Shown here: in pieces, positions 48,010 through 64,000 of the stretch
How the letters are laid out: each line of letters opens with the position of its first letter
Position numbering within the stretch: position 1 is the stretch's first letter
Assembly (NCBI GenBank): GCA_030407085.1
Contig: CM059585.1
Coordinates: 120,447,001-120,511,000, forward strand
Direction: 5' to 3'
DNA from: Trichopria drosophilae
Lineage: Eukaryota; Arthropoda; Insecta; Hymenoptera; Diapriidae
DNA length: 64,000 nucleotides
The notes under the pieces: generated by a model
Databases searched by the model: none
What the model saw: the letters and a program-made list of their open reading frames with translations, nothing else
What the model was told of the DNA's origin: nothing
Translations under genes and position numbers: made by a program

Positions 48010-51000
48010 AATAATTCATACGGTATGGAATTCTTCGACTTTTTCTCACAAAATCTGATTAAATACTAAACAGTACTATCATATAACCGGTATAATAGTT
48101 TTAAATTTTAAATATTTGTCAGAAAAAATGCCAACAAATTTTTTCGATGGAATCACCCATATATATGCAATTTAAAAAATTGCCAAAGACGGAAGTGAGC
48201 GTTTTACATAAATTCAAGCATTTAATACCAGGTTTATATGTTCATAATAAAGGCAAGTACATAATTAAATATGACTTATCCTATCTGAAAAACACAGTTT
48301 TCTTTTATTTATAGTTTCAGTATTTGTATCTGACTGTTATCTACTGCGATAAATACAAGTAACAACAAACTCTCTTCTATTACCGATGTTTTGTATTTGC
48401 AAACGACGTTTGTCCTGTTAGTTCAGGAAGATGCCGTAGCGTCAGACATTTTCTGATGCCGATAAACGCGCGAAAATTAAAATCATCAATATGAAATACA
48501 CGAAGTATCTAAAGAATAGCATCAGTCACCAGATTAACAAAAAAATGGTTGAACGTTGTCGGCTCAATTTTGTGCAGTTATCATCACAAAAGCTTAAATA
48601 GCATGAGTTTTATAAATAAAAATAAGTAAATAAATATAACATATCAATTTTATGAATATGTTAGAAAAGTTGTTCAATTCATTTACCAAAAGTTTAAATT
48701 AAAGTTTATTGTCGTTTTTGAAAAGGAAAACGACGTAACTACTTCACATGCTGGCAAAATCAATACTATTTTGATTATATCAAAAACAATGTTCTTAAAT
48801 ACTATAAATAGTCTCTAGATATTTCTTAGTGAAAGTTGGACATAATTTTTATTTTTATGTATTGGAACTGTACAGAGTACATTAGGGTAGTTAACGAAAT
48901 TTTTACTTTCGAGTGGATTCTTGTACAACATCGAAAAAAAAAATATACCTGTTTTCGCATTTTTTTAACTATATAAACTCGGTTCAGTCGCTTAAGCTTT
49001 CAATTTTAAGTCAGTTTTTTTCGCGATAGTTCCTGCATTGAAATTCTTGCTTAAAATTCCTTAAAAATCTTGATAAATGTCCAAGCAATTGTGCATTCTG
49101 AAACTTTATTTTAATTTATTTTCGATAGAATTTACCAAGAAAATAAATTAAAATATAGTATCAGAGTGCATAATTGATTGGACGTTTGTCAAGAAAAATT
49201 TGAGTTCAGATTTATTTTCCGAAGCTGCGCATGCATTTTTAAAAAATATAGCAAAAAACTGAAAAACCCAGATCGCAATACAATCATTTCAAAGTATGTA
49301 CTTTTAAATATCTTCCTGAAAATTTGAGCCAAATGTCTAAAAAAATATATTTTTTAATGTAAAAAAGGTACGAATAAATTATTAACGAAATTTTACGGTT
49401 TTGGTGATTTTTTTAAATTTCAATGTTTCAAGAGTGTTGATATCAAAATTATGACAAATAATTTAAAAAGAAGTCCAGTTTATCGTTAGGAATTTAAACT
49501 TCAAACAAGAATTGAGTCAAAATAATAAAATAAATTCATGAATTTATTTTAACCATATTGGGAATAACTTTTCCACGAGTCTAAATTTCACGCAAATCAT
49601 AAAGGCAAATATTTGGTACTCAATACATTCACGTATTTTTTTCTAATGTTTATTACTAAGGCAGTGGATGTAAAAATCGGTAAAAATTCATCAAAATATA
49701 GCAAAACAATAGTACATGGATTTCTATTGTCTGATTCACATTAACCAGTGGAACGATTTTGGACAGAAGTCGAAATTGCAACATCGAAATAACAACACAG
49801 CTTATCCATTATAGCCGCTCAAATGTAGGAACACTGTGTTTCAACGATCGAATTGGGCAAATCAACCTTCCATACGTTCAATATAGACGATGAATAACTT
49901 ACATCTGTCAATTTTTGTGAAATTCCGATTTACAATGTAAGAATTCGCTTTTAGATGTACGCCATTTTGAATCAGCCACGTTGAATTTTGACTATTACCA
50001 AGCCTGGTCCTCATTTCTCACTATATGATTCATAGTAAAAAAATGGTAATTTCAACTACTTTTTTTCTGAGTGTACGGTCATTTATATCGAACGTTATTA
50101 AATGTTTTGAGAACTGTCACGAACAAAACTTGAAAAAATCAACTTTTTCATTAAAAGTTCAAACTTCAAGGGAATTACGGGGCTGGTTAAGGTCGTACAA
50201 AAAAAAACAAAAAGTCGTATATTTTTTTTTCGACATTTTACAAGAATTCACTCGAAAGTATAAGAAAAAAAAATATTTTTTGTTTTTTGAACCACCCTAG
50301 TATACATCCCTTCCGTATAAGTAATATGATAAATTTTCCTAAGAAAAGTATCTCCGTGTAGATGTTTAAATAATTAGCAAATAATACTGAATGAATAATA
50401 TGTTTGAATGTGTACACAGAAAAATGAAATCGTTGGTTTTAGTATTTAAATAGTAAACTTGGCTTCTAAATTTGTAGAGGTAACTATTTGGATAGTACCT
50501 TTAACTAAAAGCGATGTATGTGTCTTATTCTAACATTTAGTTAGTAGTTCCAAATATTTAATAATTCTTTTCGTGTAACCAAGTAGCACATTAGCTTACT
50601 TTGAGGGGCATGTTCAATTTCAATTCCTGCCGTATGTTGAACCGGAGAAAAATTCCACACGGAAACAGATTTAGAGCAAAGTGACCGATAAGTAAAGATA
50701 CAATAATGAGATATGAATAAAATCTCCCACCCCAGATTAAATTTATACAGAGTGTCCAAAAACTGGGTAGCAATATTGCAGATTTAAATGCGACAAGATA
50801 TTTTTAGCAGAAATATCTGGTACCGAAATTGCATACGAGGCGTAGAATTTGAGTGGCAAGCCATTGAATTCTCATTTTTTATGCAGAAATTTTTCGGGTT
50901 ATTTCGACGAGATAGTGCTCAGTCTAAAGGTTGACTTATGATGAATGTTTGTTCAGTTTCAGCTACATGAAAGGACAAAATATCGATTTTATTGAGTTTA

Positions 51001-51390
51001 CCCCACTGAAAACTCCTGAATTAAGACCTATAGTTTTCTAATTTTAAGTTGTAGGAAACGAAGCCTTGTTGGATTGAAAAGTAGACTTCTTCAAAAGTCA
51101 TAAACTTACCATGCAGCTAAAATGTAGTACAAAAAATTATTACTGCATTTGGCCCAAAATTCGTTATTTACATATCCGACTAATTAATAGAATAACAATT
51201 GTAAATGCTTGTGAAACACGTGGCCCATTTGAGGTGGAATATCGAACATGTTAGGATGAGTTTTCGTGGTTTTCACCATGATAATGGCATTTGCGCCAAT
51301 TTTCATCATGATAGGTATTTGAATTCAGCACATGAAAATAATGTGATATAGGTTCAAAGCATCATTATACGTATTATCATAACCGAATGT
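48010..51390. other. no recognised gene
   Basis: A+T-rich stretch. A short palindrome, TTTATTTTAATTTATTTTC against GAAAATAAATTAAAATA, is at about 49103-49159. Overlapping frames at 50025-50300 and 50541-50773 have no family features. Confidence 0.4.
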
Positions 51391-51399
51391 TAAATTGAA

Positions 51400-51665
51400 T
51401 TATGCACGCGTTTCACACCCAGAATATTTTAAACAAATTTAAACGTCATAGAAGTATATTTGCATACAAAATTACACTTTTATAAAACTTATGCTATTTA
51501 TACTTCATAAACGATTTTTATAAATTTAAAATACGTTTCGTACAATGCACAATTTATAAACGTATATGATAAACGTACATTAAACGGCAGTTTAATAAAC
51601 GTGTTGCTAATATCACACACCTAAACTGTTTCTAAACCAAGCTTACGTCAAATAAACATATATTA
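51400..51665. repeat. AAACG-rich dispersed repeat, copy 3 (partial)
   Basis: Same word usage as copies 1 and 2: TTTAAACG, ATAAACG, CGTTTCG, GATAAACGTACATTAAACGG and AATAAACGTG. It is shorter and its ends are uncertain. Confidence 0.4.
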
Positions 51666-52064
51666 AACAATAGTGTTATTATTGGGATACTCCGAAAGAA
51701 GAGATGCAAAATAGTTAAATATATTACTAAATATCTCGCAATTTTCTAAATTATCTGTTGTTCCTAATGAAATTACTGTGCAAAAAATGCTTAAAGTTTG
51801 TAAAATTTTACATTTGCCAAATATTGTATACACATTTTGTACATATTGCAAGAGATTGTCACTGGAGGAATTTATCAAATGATTGAGTTTGAAGAAGGTG
51901 ATGGCTTTCGGCGATTAGAAAATAATGAGCACAAACCCAGGAACCAACGTTGCAAATTTTTGTTAAACGATTAGATAGCTGATTAAATTGTCAGAATATA
52001 GATTGTCCACTTATAGACGAAAGAGACTCAGGATACAATAGTCAGAAAGTTTCTGGAAGGCAGA

Positions 52065-58709
<6,645 letters not shown>

Positions 58710-58719
58710 AGCATAGTTT

Positions 58720-58725
58720 AATAAA
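58720..58725 (+). terminator. poly(A) signal of second protease
   Basis: AATAAA lies 10 bases past the TAG stop that ends at 58709. Confidence 0.65.
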
Positions 58726-58739
58726 ATATTATAATTAGA

Positions 58740-59730
58740 TAAATCTAAATCTTCTGAAAAGTTTTATTTCGTAGCTTTGCGCGGTATTTGTTTGTTAACA
58801 ATATCGACGCTTCAGTACACTTCATTTACCTCATACATAAGTCTATTTTCAGTATTCGGAACCTACAAAAACTATTATACTAGAGTAAATAAGAATAAAA
58901 CTAACTTGTGTAGAAGTAAGCATAATTGAGTACATTATGTAATCTCTACATATATAGGATTTCTCTGGAAATTGTAATATTTGGTCTTCAAAAAAATGTT
59001 CTGTTTATGACACATCATCCAACCATATGACGTTTCATTTGGAAGGTCTGAAAGAGTAAGAAAGAGGTTGCGCCGATGACTTCTACAGAAGTTTTTTTTG
59101 AACTGAAGAAATGAAAAAACAAAATGATGGTAAAACTTCAGAAGTTTTACAGTAGTTTAAACATATATCTGATGTATAATTTTATCGTATTTTTGCCACC
59201 CGATTACGAATATGATAACAGAAATTAACTATGGGCCATATCTTGGGCGCCATCTTGACAAAACTGCCGAACATAATTTTTTTTTAGTATTTTTGCATTT
59301 ATTTTGAAAAATATAAATCCGACAAAGAAATGTATCCGACAAAAAATTTAGAGGGGAAAATTTTCTACAAAAAAGGTTGAAAACATTTTCTTCGTAATAT
59401 TAGCGGAACCGCCGTAAAAGAAGGATGAGCATGAGAATCATTAGCTTGGCGTGTCTCAGTATATAATAAATTAATATATCTTAATAATTCCTTGTATTAA
59501 GCTGCAGAAACTGAAATAACAAATGTTTCTACCAACTGTTATAATAGTTAAAGATTAAAATATTATAGAATTGAGGTTATGTACTCTACTGCATATTTAA
59601 CGATCGGGAAATAGTAAACGGAACGATATTATTGTGTTTTACTACGCGATTTCATTAAGTGTATATTTTCTCTCTGTAGAATCGAGACAGCTTTCCGAGT
59701 CTAATTCTACTTTAGGGAACATTTTTATTC
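58740..59730. other. no recognised gene; contains motif shared with 19.57 kb
   Basis: The piece CGCCGTAAAAGAAGGATGAGCAT (near 59410-59432) matches one downstream of the first protease. The rest is A+T-rich without recognised features. Confidence 0.35.
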
Positions 59731-59734
59731 AGAT

Positions 59735-61690
59735 CCCGTTGTTCCGGGTTCTTCAATAATAGGAACGGATAGAAATGAATGTTATGATGAAATTGGAGGT
59801 GACGAGTCTTCGCAACAAATTTCATGTTCTCCATTGGAACAAGCGTACGATATAGGCTTATACATTCGTCGCGCTGGGTAAATGCAGAGGTCATTGATGA
59901 CGCAAAAAAAGAAGATGTATTTCGACACACCCCGCCTCTAATTTATAATTTTCCTGTTCAGCAGACTCAATCATTCACACGACATTTTCAACGTTCGTGG
60001 TTAATTAATTATTCATGGTTATCCCACTCGGATGTCGAAGAAGGATTATTTTGTAAAACTTGCGTTTTATTTTGGATGATTTTGGAACGGAAAGAATCTT
60101 ATCAACATGTCAATCAATTCGTAAAATCTAATTTTACAAATTGGAAAAAGCTATCGAATGTTTTGCCAATCACCCACAACTTAAGTATCATGAAGATGCA
60201 TCTGCTGCAGCTGAATGTTTTTTATCGGTATTTGATTCACAGACTTATGATGTATGATTACAAATTAACATAAATGCTCAACAAAAAACAATCTGAAGAA
60301 AACAGAAAGAAATTGCATACAATTATCAAATTTTGTGGTAGGCAGGAATTGTCACTTCAAGGTCTTGTTGATAGCGGATGATGAGTAACCTTGGAAGACC
60401 CTTCATTTAACGATGGAAATTTTCGAGCTTTATTAAGATTTCGCGCTAAAAGTGGTGACGAGATATAATTGAAAACCCATCTACTACATTCAGGTAACAA
60501 TGTAATGTATACAAGTCCGATTGGTGAAGAAATTACTTCACAAATTATTAACCGTGCGAACAAATCTCGTTTCTTCACCGTCCTTGCGGATGAAACAACG
60601 GACATTAGTCGTATTGAATAATTTTCATTATGTATTCGTTACGTAGATTTGGATTTATGCGTTGTAGGTGAACATTTTTTGGAATTCGTACCTGTATTTT
60701 ATGTTTCCGGAAGTGGACTGGCGGAGGTACTGAAAACTCGGTTTAAACTTGAGTAATTTTGGAGTATGATGGGGCTGCTGCAATGAAAGGCGAATTTAAC
60801 GGAGTACAACCAAATGTTCGAATAGAGTTTCCGAAAGCAGTACCCATTGTGCTTCTCACTGCCTCAATTTATGCCTCAGTGACGCATGCAGCGTTGATTC
60901 CATACTAATTCATTATGATTCCATAGAAATGCATTTGGCGTTATTTCCGAAGTGTACATTTTTTCGTGCATCGGCTCGGCGAAGTGCGATTGTATCACAG
61001 GGATTAGAAACCTCTAAGTCTAAAGAAGTATTCTGAAACTAGGTGGATTGAGAGACACGATGCCGTTGCACTGTTCTACGAGTCTATAATCGAAACAATT
61101 CAGGCCCTGGAAGATTTGATTGAGTCTAAAGTTGCCTTTTGTTGCATGACGGATGCTGAGTTTCACTCATGCATTCTCAAGAAATTTGCAGTCATTTAAT
61201 ACCGATTTGTGTGGCACTTTAACTTTAGTTGATATAATATCGACAAAAATTTCGGAAATTCATAAGAATGCCGAAACTGAATTTGGTAAAATTTACACGC
61301 AAGTTTACACTCTTGCTTGTTTATTTGGAGTCGAACATATATGGCCCGAATAACAGGAACCCAGTGCCATCGATGTAAAAATCCTTCGAACTCCATTGAA
61401 GAGTACTATTTGCGAGCTGTTTTTCTTCCTTTTACTGTCTATCTTTTTCAGTCGTTGAATGATCGTTTTCTTCAACATAAAGAACATGTTAACGGATTAC
61501 AAAAGCTGATTCCAGCAGTACTTGTAAAAGAAATTGAGAAAATAGAATTCGCAGATTTGAAACCCACCATCAAGTTCTATCAGCAGGATTCTGTTAAATA
61601 AAGAAGATTCGAAATATGGCAAATTAAATGGATGAAATCTCAAGAGAAAAAGAAGAATCTACCATCTTCAGCTATAGAAGCATTGAAACA
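59735..61690 (+). pseudogene. hAT-derived ZMYM1-type transposase, broken
   Basis: Plus-strand frames with frequent shifts and stops match the family of TTF-type zinc finger/hAT proteins such as ZMYM1. Landmarks in order are DIGLYIRRAG (59850), FPVQQTQSFTRHFQRSWL, SWLSHSDVEEGLFCKTCVLF (60010-60080, the finger region), KSNFTNWKKL, a degraded ELSLQG with NFRALLRFRAKSGDE (60350-60470), SRFFTVLADETTDISRIE (60560-60620, the catalytic Asp region), LCIRYVDLDLCVVGEHFLEF, then DIISTKISEIHKNAETEFGK and YLFQSLNDRFLQH near the C-terminal half. The most C-terminal dimerisation region is missing. It abuts a LINE at about 61700. Confidence 0.72.
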
Positions 61691-61702
61691 CTGTGATGTC
61701 AA

Positions 61703-64000
61703 TTATTAGTAGATTGGTAAGATGATCCGAGGTTGACCTGAATTGCCTAATACCGCTTTGATGTTCCAAGAACCATTTCTCATCTTCCAGAGCCCACTTT
61801 AGTCTCCGATTTATTATTTTCTCAAGTATTTTACCCATGTTATATGTTAAAGCTATTGGTCGATAATTTTCAGGCTTTGAGTGATCTTTTCCTTGTTTCG
61901 CAATTGGGATAACAGCTACACTCCAACTCTCCGGAAATGTACGCGAATTCCATATAAAATTGTAAAGTTTTAGCATATACTTGAGACTGTGATTACTAAG
62001 GTTTTTTATTAGAATATTAGGTATACCGTCTGGTCCGGGACTTGAATTACCACAAGTAGAAAGAGCATATTTAAGCTCTTCCGTAGACAAATTAGAGTTA
62101 ATGTCTGTTGTTATTTTCTTGTTTATTCTTGTAGGTTTGTAGGGTTCATCGATATCGTTAGTTTTGCTTTCAGTTTCATCAGCATAGTATTCCGTTTCGA
62201 TTTTTTTTTATACGTTAAAAATTCTAACTGGAAATTTGAATCACTAGAGTTAGCAGCGAAAGTCGTTGCAAATAGGTTCGCCTTATCCGATTGGTTGGTG
62301 ATAGTTTCTTCATAATCGTTTATGAGTACTCGGGAAAAGTTTCCTTTTTTCTGTCTTTTCCGTATTCTTATATTTTTCCAAGAGCTTTCTTCGTGAAATG
62401 TGCTTTAAATGTAGGAATATTTCGATTTGCAGCTTCGGCAAGAGCGTTATTTAGCCTGCTTACCGATTCATCGATTGATTGCGTGGTAACTTCAGGGTCA
62501 TCCAGTTCGTCTATTAGTTTTTCAAAGAGAGTTTTATATCATTTCCAGTGTGCTTTTTTAAAATTCCACGAGGGTTTTATTTGGTTGGAGGAAGAAGATT
62601 CTACTCCTGAAAATTCTTCTTGGTCTCTTGGGAAATTGATGTGCACTGGGATATGGTCGCTATTATAGAGATATGGGTCGACGTACTATTCTATATCAGA
62701 GGCAAGATCGGCTGAGCATATCGATAAGTCAATCGAACTGAAGTTTCCTCTAGCCGAATAGAAATGGGTGGGAGTATTATTATTTAGTAGAATTAGATGC
62801 TCGTCGTCTAACCATTTTTCAATAGTTTTTCCGTGATTACATGTTTTTGTCGAAGGATTACCCCGTAGAGAGCTGCGGCTATTAAAGCCACCGATGACTA
62901 CAAACGGTTTCGGAAGTTGCAGAATAAGATCAAGAATATCTTGGAGGTGTAGTTCTTGACTATTTGGGATATAAACGTTGCAGATAGTAGTTTTCTGAGG
63001 CATTCTTACTCTAACTGCTATTGCTTCCAAACTCGTCTTTAAAGGGATTTCGTCGTAAGGAATATTCTCTTTGATATAGATTGCTACACCTCGCTCGCTC
63101 TATCGCATTCAGCTCTGATTTTGCAAAAGTCATCTTATCTTAACTTATTTCCTGCTTGTTTCTTAAAATTTGTTTCTTGAAAACAAAATATATCAGGATT
63201 GTTTTTTTATCGGCTCTGCCTACCACTTTTAATAAGAGCCCATAAAATTTATATTTATTGAAGAAATCAAGCCTATCTTAAATCCCTATTTATATCAGGA
63301 TTGTATTTATTTTGGAGCATTTTTATAAATGGAAAACGAACTTTAAATCCATTTAGGTTCCATTGAATTAGATGCATGGTTTTGTGGAAAATACGTTGAA
63401 GGATTTTATTGTGTAAGTGGTGAAGAGACTAAACTAACCGCTATTAGAATTCCGCACTTCTTGAATTTTTTCGTCATCGGTAATATGGGGGAGGGGGATA
63501 GCTTGAATTTCGATTTCGTTTAGTTGAAGATTATTTTCTAACTCGATTCTGTGCATTATTCTAGTGAAACGGTTTTTCATTCCACGTGAGATTAGGAGGG
63601 GGTTTGATTAGAATTGATTTCAAATTCTTCCGCAATTTCTTTCAAACTTTGTTTATCTTTACTTTTTTCAATAAAATTAACCAGCTGGGTCATTTGAAGT
63701 GGGTATGTTTCAGAGTGCGCGTTCAGTTCTTCTACAGGTATCAATTGAGACATCAAATCTACTATTTCTTCTTCAAATTTTTTTCTCTTTGTTTTAGGTT
63801 TCCGTTTTTTTTTCAGCATCTTCATTTGAGTTTTCTTCAGAGTTGTCTGTTTCATGCTCGTTTAGATCCTGAATGAACTGGGTAGAGTCGGTTTGTGGCG
63901 ATATTGATGGAGATATCGGGCGTTTGGTTACGTTAGGTGGTGGACGAAGGGAAGGGCAATATTTTAATGGGGCATTTCAGTAATATTTACAGGGGAAATA
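61703..64000 (-). pseudogene. Jockey-type LINE: ORF1 remnant, endonuclease, N-terminal RT (runs off right edge)
   Basis: Read from the right edge on the minus strand. A Lys/Glu-rich ORF1-like piece is at 63855-63592, with an ORF1 C-terminal piece near 63560-63440. The endonuclease starts at about 63380 (QWNLNGFKVRFPFIKML, then FCFQETNFKK) and continues with NVYIPNSQELHLQDIL, PFVVIGGFNSRSSL (Gly where the family has Asp in GDFN), FSSIDLSIC and NSDHIPVHINF (62650). The RT begins at about 62090: STCGNSSPGPDGIPNILIKN, YRPIALTYNMGKILEKIINR, FLEHQSGIRQFRSTSDHLTN, ending near 61705 where sequence passes into the antisense hAT relic. Stops and shifts break it, and the 3' half of the RT is absent. It has lost its 3' end, the opposite of normal LINE truncation. 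Confidence 0.82.

Noticed and set aside
49103..49159. Short palindrome as a regulatory hairpin or terminator
   Set aside because: A+T-only arms of this size arise often by chance in such A+T-rich DNA.
61668..62090. 140-codon frame as a complete protein
   Set aside because: Its N-terminal part is genuine RT, but the last dozen codons are antisense hAT sequence past the junction.

Overview
The window looks like nuclear DNA of an insect. It is strongly A+T-rich, has spliced genes with GT/AG introns, carries an insect-type talin and chymotrypsin-like serine proteases, and is crowded with decayed insect-type transposons. A hymenopteran (wasp or ant) is my best guess from the chymotrypsin type and the Mutator-like and hAT-like elements, but the sequence alone does not prove the order.

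Host genes are few. On the minus strand at the left edge (1-613) is part of a divergent CNOT1-like gene (MIF4G domain of the CCR4-NOT scaffold) that runs off the window. Two five-exon secreted S1 proteases lie on the plus strand, at 16506-18980 and 52065-58709. They share exon phases and the G189-type specificity pocket, so they are probably paralogs. The second has unusual changes around its catalytic serine. At 41555-44299 is an intronless, uninterrupted 914-codon talin-like gene. It encodes the FERM head plus rod bundles R1-R3 and then stops, close to a natural domain boundary. A possible two-exon fragment of an unknown gene lies on the minus strand at 11365-11727.

Most of the rest is mobile DNA. 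From left to right: an AAACG-rich repeat (5.1-5.7 kb), a broken Mutator-like transposase (7.2-8.7 kb), a CCGAC/GTCGG-rich inverted repeat (12.5 kb), and a 4.5 kb inverted duplication (20.6-25.1 kb) whose two arms each carry the same unrecognised small membrane-anchored protein gene, one copy intact and one frameshifted. Next come a tRNA-derived SINE (25.8-26.3 kb), a spliced hAT-like transposase gene cut by a MITE (27.3-30.1 kb), a BEL/Pao LTR with primer-binding site (30.3-30.9 kb), and an R4/Dong-type LINE cut by a Tc1/mariner MITE (30.9-31.7 kb). Then follow a foldback repeat (32 kb), a second AAACG-rich copy holding a Penelope-like insertion with a 15-bp target duplication and a 1.28 kb piggyBac-type foldback (33.7-36.3 kb), a second SINE head (37.5 kb), a small MITE (40.7 kb), and a Ty3/gypsy relic (45.9-48.0 kb). 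A Jockey/CR1-type LINE sits in intron 2 of the second protease (52.6-55.7 kb) and is itself interrupted. At the right end a ZMYM1-type hAT relic (59.7-61.7 kb) abuts a Jockey-type LINE (61.7-64.0 kb) that runs off the window.

The genes do not form a pathway. The proteases are probably secreted digestive, venom or immune enzymes, the talin-like protein is a cytoskeletal adaptor, and the CNOT1-like gene belongs to mRNA decay. The items most worth a second look are the truncated talin gene, the inverted duplication with its unknown gene, the protease with an altered catalytic motif, and the nested transposons whose insertion sites can be read directly.
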